64,000 nt of DNA from positions 24,589-88,588 of the forward strand of contig CAMNHO010000009.1 in assembly GCA_946539765.1 (NCBI GenBank). The letters run 5' to 3'. Positions 34,413 through 41,895 of the stretch are shown piece by piece. The notes beneath the pieces were generated by a model. The model saw only the letters and a program-made list of their open reading frames with translations, had not been told where the DNA came from and did no database searches. Position numbers and translations under genes: made by a program. The number at the start of each line of letters is the position of its first letter. Within the stretch, counting starts at the first letter, position 1. The DNA comes from UBA4312 sp002394635 (GTDB lineage: Bacteria > Bacillota_I > Bacilli_A > Erysipelotrichales > Erysipelotrichaceae).

Positions 34413-36695
34413 TTATCCCTCTTTTCTATTCAACATATGCATCGCATAATACGCCTGCCCCAGACCGATTCCTCCATCGTTTGGAGGGATCATCCGATGA
34501 CATAACACATGAAATCCATAATGCTCTAATTCTTTTTTAGTTAGATCAAGTAATAATGTATTCTGATAGACACCACCGCTTAACGCAACGGTTGTCCGTT
34601 TGGTTTCCTTTTGGAGCTGTCGGCACATCTGAACGATCTGATGAGCCAGGATCGAATGAAAATGATAAGCTAAAGCCTGCACATTTTTTCCTTCCAGCTT
34701 CTTTTCTATGATCCATCGCACTAAAGAAGCTGTATCGATCCTTTTGATTGAATCCTCAATCACCGACAGATCCGGAACATCCAATGCCTCATGGTTTTTT
34801 TCTGCTTCAAACTGTAACGTGACCGAAGCCTCTGACTCAAAGGTCGAAGACTTTCGGATGGACAGAATCGCACTGACTGCATCGAACAGACGACCGGCGC
34901 TGGTGGAAACGATCGTATTCAATCCGTTTTTTGCCATACGTCCGATCAATTTAGCCTGTCTGGCATCACAGAGCTGTAAAGCTTCGATGATGTCCAATGC
35001 GTTTTCCGGATAAAGATCCCATATCATGGATACCGCAATTCGCCAGCCTTCTTTTGCGGCTATATCGCCTCCGACCTGCTGAAACGGTACGATAGACCCG
35101 GCTCTTTCAAAGCCATTGGGATCACATAATAAGAATTCTCCACCCCAGATGGTCCCGTCAGTTCCATAACCAGTCCCATCAAAAGAGACACCGATCACCG
35201 GTTGTGACCAGTCATTTTCCGCCATACAAGAAAGGATGTGTGCATAATGATGCTGGACATAGACAACCGGCAATCCCAGCCTTTCAGCAACAGCCCTTGA
35301 CTGGTATTTCGGATGCAGGTCACAAGCCACTACCTGTGGTTTTACCTCCAGAAATTCCTCCATTCTTTGTAAAGTTTCCTTTAAGGCCTCTACAGTCCGA
35401 ATATCCTCCAGATCCCCGATATAAGGTGACGGGTAGTACAGATCATTCACACCAATACAAAACGTGTTTTTCAGCTCACCGCCAATAGCTGCTACCTGTC
35501 CACGGTATCCGTTGGACAATAGTACCGGCAAAGGAGCATAACCACGGGAACGTCGGATCATATATGGCTGATCGTCATAAAAATCCATCACAGTATCGTC
35601 ACATCGAATTCGTATTTTTCTGTCATTGGTCAGCACATCATCACAGAAGTGAAGGATCTGTTCGCGTACATCTTGGTCTTGACGACAGATTGGTGCGCCG
35701 GATACATTGCCACTGGTCATAATCAGGCTATCCGGCATCTTCAGTCCGTCCGGATAATCAAACAAAAGCATCTGTACCGGTGCATACGGCAGCATGACTC
35801 CCACCTTAGGATTGTCCGGTGCTACTGCATCACACAGATGACTGTGCTGCTTCTTTTGCAGTAGAAGGATCGGCTTCTGATGACCCGTCAGAATTTCCTG
35901 CTGTGGCTGTGTCAGGATACATTCCTTTTGAACCACCTCCAGATTGCGCATCATCACCGCAAAAGGTTTGGCCGGTCGATGCTTCATCCGCCGCAAACGA
36001 TCCACCGCTTTTTCATTGGTGGCATCGCAGCACAGATGAAATCCGCCGATTCCTTTGATAGCTATCACCTTTCCATCCAAAATAGCTTTTCGGCAATACG
36101 TAATCGCCGCCCCATCCCGAAGTTCTTTATCCATCAGGAAAACATGCGGTCCACATTCGTTGCAGCATACCGGCTGGGCATCGTATCGTCGTGTGGCCGG
36201 ATCATAGTACTCCCGGGCACAATCCGGGCACATCGGAAACTCCTTCATGCTGGTACGTACACGGTCATATGGCAAAGATTCCAGAATCGTCAGCCTCGGT
36301 CCACAGCACGTACAGTTGATAAAAGGGTGAAGATAGCGTCGATCATTGGGATCATAGAGCTCTTTTTTACAATCCTCGCATATGGCAATATCCGGAGAAA
36401 TGAATATTTCTCCCCGGGTCCGCTTACTTTCGATAATAGAAAATGTTTCAAATGGTTTGGATTCCACTGTTTCTGTATCCACTTTTAACAGAACCGCCCG
36501 CTTTGGAGGTTCCTTTTTAATTTTTTCGATCATCCTCTCCACCTGCGAAGCCGACCCTTGCGCATAGACCTCTACATACGGTCCTTTATTGGAAACAGTA
36601 CCGGTAATTTGGCAAGCCATCGCATGACGACTGACAGTCGGACGAAATCCGACGCCTTGCACGATGCCATAGATCCTTATTCGCTTGGTAATCAT
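34413..36695 (-). CDS. hypF: Hydrogenase maturation carbamoyltransferase HypF
   Basis: 760 residues. Domains in order: acylphosphatase (IRIYGIVQGVGFRPTV), two zinc fingers (CEDCKKELYDP...CTCCGP and CPDCAREYYDP...CNECGP), YrdC-like (KGIGGFHLCCDATN), and Kae1/TsaD-like transferase (HHYAHILSCMAE, GVSFDGTGYGTDG). It turns carbamoyl phosphate into carbamoyl-AMP and loads the C-terminal Cys of HypE. The start at 36695 (MITKRIRIYG) overlaps the upstream nitrogenase-like stop as ATGA; the longer frame to 36743 lies inside that gene. This coupling ties the Hyp set to the nitrogenase-like pair A. Confidence 0.97.
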   Translation of the reverse strand: MITKRIRIYGIVQGVGFRPTVSRHAMACQITGTVSNKGPYVEVYAQGSASQVERMIEKIKKEPPKRAVLLKVDTETVESKPFETFSIIESKRTRGEIFISPDIAICEDCKKELYDPNDRRYLHPFINCTCCGPRLTILESLPYDRVRTSMKEFPMCPDCAREYYDPATRRYDAQPVCCNECGPHVFLMDKELRDGAAITYCRKAILDGKVIAIKGIGGFHLCCDATNEKAVDRLRRMKHRPAKPFAVMMRNLEVVQKECILTQPQQEILTGHQKPILLLQKKQHSHLCDAVAPDNPKVGVMLPYAPVQMLLFDYPDGLKMPDSLIMTSGNVSGAPICRQDQDVREQILHFCDDVLTNDRKIRIRCDDTVMDFYDDQPYMIRRSRGYAPLPVLLSNGYRGQVAAIGGELKNTFCIGVNDLYYPSPYIGDLEDIRTVEALKETLQRMEEFLEVKPQVVACDLHPKYQSRAVAERLGLPVVYVQHHYAHILSCMAENDWSQPVIGVSFDGTGYGTDGTIWGGEFLLCDPNGFERAGSIVPFQQVGGDIAAKEGWRIAVSMIWDLYPENALDIIEALQLCDARQAKLIGRMAKNGLNTIVSTSAGRLFDAVSAILSIRKSSTFESEASVTLQFEAEKNHEALDVPDLSVIEDSIKRIDTASLVRWIIEKKLEGKNVQALAYHFHSILAHQIVQMCRQLQKETKRTTVALSGGVYQNTLLLDLTKKELEHYGFHVLCHRMIPPNDGGIGLGQAYYAMHMLNRKEG

Positions 36696-37705
36696 AGGAC
36701 ATCCCGCTTTCCGGATACCGCAAAATGGGGTAAGGAGATCCATTTCCCTTTATAATTACGAACGATCTTTCGCATGGCTTCATCGGCAATAATGCAGTCA
36801 AAATCATGCGAAGTTACAAATTGTTCAAAATCATCTTCTTCTTTAAAATGCACATCCTCCGGTTTTTTATAGGTCTTATCCATCGTGAACCAGCTTCCAA
36901 CAGTCGCAGTAGGTATTCTTTCACGTAAGGAATTTGCCAGTACCTGTTGATGAACGATCAGAGGTTTTTGCCAAGGGCCTGCTTTCACCAGCCTTTCCGC
37001 TCCCGGAAAAGCCACCTCATACGGTGTACCAAATGTTTTTTGCAGATACTTTGCACTTTGTATACCGGAGGGAGATACCACGATATTCTTTTGTGCATTT
37101 CCCGCAGTACATACTTCTTCAAAGGAAGCCCCCATCCCATAGATGGAAACCTTCTTATGTGTTTTTTTTAATTCCTTTTCGATAAACCCAGCCCAGGACA
37201 GATGACCGAGTTCCAGTGGCACACAACCGATGACACCGACACGATCCTCATTCGCTGTCTTACCGGCCAGCTTTCGAAACAAAGCCAGATATGCTTCCTG
37301 TATCCCAGCATCATAGTTCTTCATCCCGGTTGTCGACACAGATAAAACCGGTATTGAGCTTTTCTTTTGGGCCAGACGTTCAATGCCCAGCAAGTCCGTA
37401 CCAATCGTAGCCGGTACCGGCGTACCGATCAAAGCAATAAAATTCGCTTTGATCTGCTCAGATACATACTGTAGTTTTTTCAATAGTCGCTCGTCCTGAC
37501 CGAATATAGCATCCATATCACGCAGACCAGCTGAGAATATTGCACTTTTCTGGCTGGTCCAACGCGGTTCATCAAACCCACAAATATTTCCGGTGCATCC
37601 ACCGGCATCGCAGATTACGATGATTCCTCCCATATCATAAAAAACCGAAGTGGCACCGGACTGATCCGGCGCAAACGGTGTCAAATATTTTCTTAATCCT
37701 TTCAT
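36692..37705 (-). CDS. Nitrogenase component 1-like protein, pair A smaller subunit
   Basis: 337 residues from the ATG at 37705 (TGATG junction with the partner; GGAG 10 nt upstream). It is a NifD/NifK-type protein with MGGIIVICDAGGCTGNICGF near the N-terminus, the Cys aligning with a P-cluster ligand. It is a close paralogue of the pair B smaller subunit, sharing the order of motifs along the whole length, but about 40 residues shorter. It lies between its larger partner and hypF and is coupled to both. It likely works with the NifH-like reductase encoded first in the operon. The substrate is unknown. Confidence 0.82.
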   Translation of the reverse strand: MKGLRKYLTPFAPDQSGATSVFYDMGGIIVICDAGGCTGNICGFDEPRWTSQKSAIFSAGLRDMDAIFGQDERLLKKLQYVSEQIKANFIALIGTPVPATIGTDLLGIERLAQKKSSIPVLSVSTTGMKNYDAGIQEAYLALFRKLAGKTANEDRVGVIGCVPLELGHLSWAGFIEKELKKTHKKVSIYGMGASFEEVCTAGNAQKNIVVSPSGIQSAKYLQKTFGTPYEVAFPGAERLVKAGPWQKPLIVHQQVLANSLRERIPTATVGSWFTMDKTYKKPEDVHFKEEDDFEQFVTSHDFDCIIADEAMRKIVRNYKGKWISLPHFAVSGKRDVL

Positions 37706-38982
37706 CAGCCACATACTCCTTTCAGCTGTGCAAAGAGTTTTTGTAAGCCCACATAGCCAAAAGGCTGGATATCCTCATTCCAGGGTATTTGTTTAGCCTT
37801 CTGCTGGTAGTAACATGCGTCCTGCCCAATCGCCACATCCGCGCTTTGATGAGATGCATAATATAACATCGTCGGTTCCATATTGGAATATACTTGTGTA
37901 TGTGGACTGATTTTGGAAATCTTATCAATATAAATATAACTTTCTTTATTTGGAGCGCTATAAATTTCCGATACCTTGAATCCATAACGTAGCAACGCAT
38001 AAGCCAGTTCAAATGGATCCCCGTTCATCGCTTCTCCAATCGCAAAACATAGATCTGGATGGGCATCGCGGAATTGCAGGATCGTTCGGATCGTCTGCTC
38101 CATTTGTTCAGAATCATCGATCTCAATTCCCAGAACACCAGCCAAAGCCTGATACTGAGAATGGATCTTGTCAACTTGATACAATCTTCGACATTCGATA
38201 TACGGAATGCCACAACGTTTTTCCAGATCAGCAGCTGCATAACGGGCCTGGGCATCGAGCACCAGATTAAAATTTGCTTGAGACATCTCCTGGTATTGTT
38301 CAAAGTTTGTGCATCGGGAAATCTCCCGGATTGTCCGGATCCCGGCTTTTTGTAAATATGTATATAACTCGCACGATTCTATCAATGGTGAAAAAAATCC
38401 AAGAATATTCATCGCGTCGGCTTTTCGTGTTTGTTTTTGCAGCATGGAGTAAATGGACCGCCTGACATACACCATTGGTGGAATATGCCCCTCCCTCGTC
38501 AAAGCATACATATAGACTGGGCGAACCAATACCCCGGTTTCCTCCTCGGCTTTCTTACAGATTGCTTCCATATCTGTAGCCAGCAGAGCATCGACACACG
38601 TAATACAGATCATGACAACTTTCGGTTTGGTTTCCAAGCTGTCAACAATTTCCCGGATAGCCGTCGATATCTTTTTCAGATGTCGACTGGTCACCAAATC
38701 GGTCTCGTTCATCATCAAATAAAAATAACGATCTTGATAGGCCGGCATTTCAGCAATGGCCGATGTATTTCGGGAACAGCATCCCGGTGCCACCAGCAGC
38801 ATGATACTTTCAGGTACGGACAAAGCCGCCCGTTTTACCCCAAATCCCTGAGCCCCTGGTGAATTGTAGACCAGCGTAGCCGGAGAACTGTAAATAAACG
38901 ACGATCCATAAACCAAAGGTTCAGGTATCTGTTCTTTTCCCAGCTCAGACAGCTGCTGCACACTATAATGAACAGCTTTCAT
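37705..38982 (-). CDS. Nitrogenase component 1-like protein, pair A larger subunit
   Basis: 425 residues from the ATG at 38982 (MKAVHYSVQQL), with GAGGAA upstream; the frame to 39057 lies within the NifH-like gene. LVYNSPGAQGFGVKRAAL, LLVAPGCCSRN and MICITCVDALLATD recall the cluster-ligand segments of NifD/NifE. Two more segments (FYLMMNETDLVTSRHLKKI, LVLDAQARYAAADLEKRCGIPY) match the order of nitrogenase component 1 folds. It is the partner of 36692-37705 and overlaps the NifH-like gene by 20 bp. The residues that hold FeMo-co in true nitrogenase are not evident, so dinitrogen reduction is unlikely. Confidence 0.82.
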   Translation of the reverse strand: MKAVHYSVQQLSELGKEQIPEPLVYGSSFIYSSPATLVYNSPGAQGFGVKRAALSVPESIMLLVAPGCCSRNTSAIAEMPAYQDRYFYLMMNETDLVTSRHLKKISTAIREIVDSLETKPKVVMICITCVDALLATDMEAICKKAEEETGVLVRPVYMYALTREGHIPPMVYVRRSIYSMLQKQTRKADAMNILGFFSPLIESCELYTYLQKAGIRTIREISRCTNFEQYQEMSQANFNLVLDAQARYAAADLEKRCGIPYIECRRLYQVDKIHSQYQALAGVLGIEIDDSEQMEQTIRTILQFRDAHPDLCFAIGEAMNGDPFELAYALLRYGFKVSEIYSAPNKESYIYIDKISKISPHTQVYSNMEPTMLYYASHQSADVAIGQDACYYQQKAKQIPWNEDIQPFGYVGLQKLFAQLKGVCG

Positions 38983-39733
38983 GTTGTTCTTCCTCAATGA
39001 GACGGTCAGCCAGAGCAAAGAAAGCCTGGCTGATTGGTAAACTGGCATCGCCTTCAATCACCGTCATTCCCTGGTCTTCATACGTATTGATATCATCGCT
39101 GCGGGCAATATCCGCCACAATGTCAATGCCTGCTTCTTGTGTAAACGACTGCACCTTCTCATATTCATTCGGCACATTCCTACGATTTAATACGACACCG
39201 TATACTTTAGCATAGCCACGGTCGGCGAAATTATTCACAGCCGTATTGATATTGTTAGCCGCATATAAAGCCATTTTTTCTCCAGATGTCACAATCAATA
39301 CTTTCTCCGCATACCCTTCCCGGATCGGTGCCGCAAAACCACCGCAGACGACATCTCCTAAAACATCATATAACACCACATCCGGTTCTACACTTTCAAA
39401 GAGTTCCAGCTCTTCCAATAAATTAAACGTAGCCAGTATCCCTCGCCCGGCACATCCTAATCCCGGCGTCGGTCCTCCTGTCTCTATACAGAGAACATGA
39501 CCAAATCCTTCTCTGGAGATCTCATCCAGAGAGGATACATCATCATATTCCCGTAAAGTGTCCATTACCGGTAATAATGGCTGTCCTCCTAACAAATTAA
39601 TAGTTGAATCTGCTTTGGGATCGCAACCGATCTGGATCACTTTTTTCCCTCGCATCGCAAAAGCGGCAGCTAAATTGCTCGTAATCGTTGATTTTCCAAT
39701 ACCGCCTTTTCCATATACAGCTAATTTGATCAT
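38963..39733 (-). CDS. NifH-like ATP-dependent reductase (nitrogenase iron-protein family)
   Basis: 256 residues from the ATG at 39733, preceded by AGGAGG at 4 nt. The P-loop is GKGGIGKST, and switch-region motifs CDPKADSTI and the two [4Fe-4S] cysteines, in GLGCAGRG and DVLGDVVCGGFA, are those of nitrogenase iron proteins, BchL and CfbC. It transfers low-potential electrons with ATP hydrolysis to a component 1-like partner. It is the first gene of the thirteen-gene operon and the only NifH-like gene, so it may serve both component 1-like pairs. No nifB, nifEN or bch genes accompany it. Confidence 0.92.
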   Translation of the reverse strand: MIKLAVYGKGGIGKSTITSNLAAAFAMRGKKVIQIGCDPKADSTINLLGGQPLLPVMDTLREYDDVSSLDEISREGFGHVLCIETGGPTPGLGCAGRGILATFNLLEELELFESVEPDVVLYDVLGDVVCGGFAAPIREGYAEKVLIVTSGEKMALYAANNINTAVNNFADRGYAKVYGVVLNRRNVPNEYEKVQSFTQEAGIDIVADIARSDDINTYEDQGMTVIEGDASLPISQAFFALADRLIEEEQHESCSL

Positions 39734-39745
39734 AATGCCTCCTAT

Positions 39746-39771
39746 AAAAAAACTGCACCAACAGAGTGCAG
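39746..39771 (-). terminator. Attenuator-like hairpin in the leader of the NifH-like operon
   Basis: Read on the minus strand, CTGCAC / GTGCAG form a 6-bp stem with a 7-nt loop, followed directly by seven T residues. The AGGAGG of the NifH-like gene begins 2 nt later. A terminator-like structure inside the 5' leader is the hallmark of transcription attenuation. A CAACA tract upstream could pair with the TGTTG of the loop as an antiterminator. I could not assign a known riboswitch class. Confidence 0.5.
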
Positions 39772-39874
39772 AGAATCTTTGTATCTTTACAATTTCAACT
39801 CGGATCACCTTGTTGTCAAAGCTTTATCAGTTCGTATCTTTCGCTTAGTTTATCTTTGCGTCAGATCTATTTTT

Positions 39875-39903
39875 ATTATACTTTGGATTCTTTTAAATGA
39901 AAA
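39875..39903 (-). promoter_or_regulatory. Probable promoter of the NifH-like/Hyp/Hyd operon
   Basis: On the minus strand a perfect -10 TATAAT (39875-39880) lies 17 bp after TTTTCA (39898-39903), a partial -35. It would give a leader of about 135 nt ending in the attenuator-like hairpin. The rest of the 336-bp divergent region holds the sorbitol PTS promoter. Confidence 0.5.
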
Positions 39904-39979
39904 GGCTCATACATGGCTTTTAGGATTGTTCATTTTTAGTTAAATAATATCGTTTTTGGGTATTTTTGTATCAAGATGA

Positions 39980-40007
39980 TTGTTAACATTATTTATATCA
40001 ATATATT
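39980..40007 (+). promoter_or_regulatory. Probable promoter of the sorbitol-type PTS genes
   Basis: A -35 TTGTTA (39980-39985) and a -10 TATATT (40002-40007) with a 16-bp spacer lie about 62 bp before the start of the PTS gene at 40070. The region is very AT-rich, so the call is tentative. Confidence 0.4.
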
Positions 40008-40069
40008 GATTCTTATGATGGATCCACTTCATAGAATTTTTATCAGAAGATAATAGAAAGAGAGAAATT

Positions 40070-40588
40070 ATGGATGTTATTGTAAACATTACTTCCGGCT
40101 TTATGAATTGGTTTGCGGAAGGTGGAAACACTTTTTCAAGCTGGGTAACCGGTATTATTCCTCAGGTTGTCTGCTTGTTGACCTTCATGAATTCCATTAT
40201 TAAGCTGGTGGGTGAGGACAAAGTGAATCGTTTCGCGTCAAAACTGACTAATATCGCTGTTCTTCGCTATACATTAATGCCGGTGATTGGTTTGTTGTTC
40301 CTGGCTAACCCTATGGCCTATTCCATTATGCGCTTCTGTGATGAAAAGTATAAACCAGCTATGTTTGACGTTGTGGCAACCTTTGCCCATCCAGTAACTG
40401 GTTTATTCCCACATGGAAATGCCGGTGAATTGTTCGTTTACATGGGTATTGCCCAAGGTATCCAACAGTTAAATCTGCCACTTACCGACCTGGCGGTTCG
40501 CTATTTCATCGTTGGTATCATCATGTGTCTGCTTCGAGGAATCATAACGGAAAAAATTTATTTCCGTTTGGCAGGAATTAAGAAGTAG
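40070..40588 (+). CDS. srlA: PTS glucitol/sorbitol transporter IIC subunit
   Basis: A 172-residue membrane protein of the SrlA/GutA family (NITSGFMNWFAEGGNTFSSW, GLLFLANPMAYSIMRFCDEKYKP, THPVTGLFPHGN-like FAHPVTGLFPHGNAGE). It forms part of the sorbitol channel in the membrane. It is followed 11 bp later by the IIB subunit gene. The IIA gene (srlB), sorbitol-6-phosphate dehydrogenase and the usual activators are not present on either side, so the system is incomplete here. Confidence 0.92.
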   Translation: MDVIVNITSGFMNWFAEGGNTFSSWVTGIIPQVVCLLTFMNSIIKLVGEDKVNRFASKLTNIAVLRYTLMPVIGLLFLANPMAYSIMRFCDEKYKPAMFDVVATFAHPVTGLFPHGNAGELFVYMGIAQGIQQLNLPLTDLAVRYFIVGIIMCLLRGIITEKIYFRLAGIKK

Positions 40589-40599
40589 GAGGAATGAAT

Positions 40600-41598
40600 A
40601 TGGCTTACAGAAATATTAAGATCACGAAGGGGCCAGCCGGTTTTGGTGGACCATTGATCATAGAACCGAATGAAACAAAAAACGTCGTATTGTGTGTAAC
40701 CGGCCAGCAGATCAGCCCGATTGCTAAGAAAATCGCTGAAATGACTGGTTGTGAATTGGTTGACGGATTCTCGACAACTGTTCCGGATGAAAAAGTAGCC
40801 GTTGCGGTTGTTAACTGTGGTGGTACAGCTCGTTGTGGTGTTTACCCTCGTAAACGTATCCCGACTGTGAACGTTGAACCAGTCGGACAGGCTGGCCCAT
40901 TAGCTATGTACATTACAGAAGATATCTATGTATCTGACGTTAAGGAAGCTAATTTGAGCTATACGGATGAAACCAATGTGCCGGCAGCTGCTACAGCTGC
41001 TGAAGAAATGGCTGCAGCCGATGCACAGACGGAAGCTACCCAGCAACCAGCTGTTGAAGACGGAAAGAAACCTGGTGTTATCACTCGTGTTGGTATCGGT
41101 GTTGGTAAAGTCGTTAATAAATTCTTTGCGGCTGGACGTGAATCCATTGATACAGTTATCCGTAATATCCTGCCATTCATGGCGTTTACATCGACATTGT
41201 TGGGTATTATCACTGCTTCCGGTTTAGGAAACGTTATCGCAAACACCATTTCACCGTTTGCGTCGACCCTGCCGGGAATGTTAGTGATTTCCTTTGTCTG
41301 CGGGCTGCCTTTCTTGTCACCGATCCTAGGACCTGGTGCCGTTATCGCACAGGTTGTCGGTACCTTGTTAGGGGCTGAGTTCGCGAAGGGACATATCCCT
41401 GCTCAGTATGCATTGCCAGCATTGTTCGCTATCGATGCACAGGTAGGTTGTGACTTCGTACCAGTTGGTCTGTCCTTAGGAGAAGCTGAACCGGATACGA
41501 TCACATTAGGTGTTCCTGCTGTATTGTACAGCCGTGTTGTTACTGGACCGTTATCCGTAGTTATTGCGTTCTTGTTCAGTATCGGTCTATACTCATGA
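40600..41598 (+). CDS. srlE: PTS glucitol/sorbitol transporter IIB subunit (IIB plus membrane domain)
   Basis: 332 residues from the ATG at 40600, which has AGGAGG 7 nt upstream; an ATG at 40594 is too close. The N-terminal IIB domain has CVTGQQISPIAKKIAEM and the likely phospho-Cys region VVNCGGTARCGVYPRKRIP. An Ala/Glu-rich linker (about residues 128-155) leads to a membrane domain with SEFLSPILGPGA-type motifs (CGLPFLSPILGPGAVIAQVVG). It takes phosphate from an EIIA that is not encoded nearby and passes it to sorbitol or a related polyol. Confidence 0.92.
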   Translation: MAYRNIKITKGPAGFGGPLIIEPNETKNVVLCVTGQQISPIAKKIAEMTGCELVDGFSTTVPDEKVAVAVVNCGGTARCGVYPRKRIPTVNVEPVGQAGPLAMYITEDIYVSDVKEANLSYTDETNVPAAATAAEEMAAADAQTEATQQPAVEDGKKPGVITRVGIGVGKVVNKFFAAGRESIDTVIRNILPFMAFTSTLLGIITASGLGNVIANTISPFASTLPGMLVISFVCGLPFLSPILGPGAVIAQVVGTLLGAEFAKGHIPAQYALPALFAIDAQVGCDFVPVGLSLGEAEPDTITLGVPAVLYSRVVTGPLSVVIAFLFSIGLYS

Positions 41599-41670
41599 TC
41601 TCGGGTCTAAATCGAATCCATATAATCCTCTCCGCTAACTAGACTGGATACGATTTTACCGTATATAAGG

Positions 41671-41701
41671 AATCCCATCCATTGGCCGGATGGGATTTTC
41701 T
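41671..41701 (+). terminator. Intrinsic terminator of the sorbitol PTS genes
   Basis: A perfect 10-bp stem AATCCCATCC / GGATGGGATT with a 7-nt loop followed by TTTCT, about 72 bp after the srlE stop. Confidence 0.8.
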
Positions 41702-41742
41702 ATTGTGTTATTTTGGGTCTTTATGTTCACTTTTGGGTATAA

Positions 41743-41769
41743 AAAAGGATGTCTCTGTGACATCCTTTT
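41743..41769. terminator. Bidirectional terminator hairpin
   Basis: A perfect 11-bp stem AAAAGGATGTC / GACATCCTTTT with a 5-nt loop and A/T tracts on both sides, in the convergent space between srlE and hom. With the hairpins at 41671 and 41862 it fills the 297-bp gap; I see no gene there. Confidence 0.7.
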
Positions 41770-41861
41770 CTACGTATTACTTTCTTTTTCTTAAATTATG
41801 TTTCCTCCATTATTTATTATTGTATATATACGTTTACAATCCTTCTCAAAGAATTCCCAAC

Positions 41862-41888
41862 AAAAAAAGCCCGATGATATCGAGCCTT
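41862..41888 (-). terminator. Intrinsic terminator of hom
   Basis: On the minus strand a 10-bp stem (AAGGCTCGAT / ATCGGGCTTT, two G-U pairs) runs into a T tract, starting 8 bp after the hom stop. Confidence 0.75.
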
Positions 41889-41895
41889 CCTTTTA

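Noticed and set aside
29038..39733. A true nitrogen-fixing nif cluster
   Set aside because: nifB, nifV and a NifEN set with FeMo-co features are absent; the component 1-like proteins are short and divergent, and hydrogenase maturation genes are interleaved.
30162..39733. A chlorophyllide-reductase or coenzyme F430 (Cfb) locus
   Set aside because: No tetrapyrrole genes are nearby, and two component 1-like pairs are present beside Hyp and Hyd genes.
39780..39870. GACGCAAAG in the leader, recalling the cyclic-di-GMP-I (GEMM) riboswitch core
   Set aside because: The matching upstream GCAAACC element, tetraloop stem and downstream GGNAG/GGGUUGCC parts are missing, so it is probably chance.
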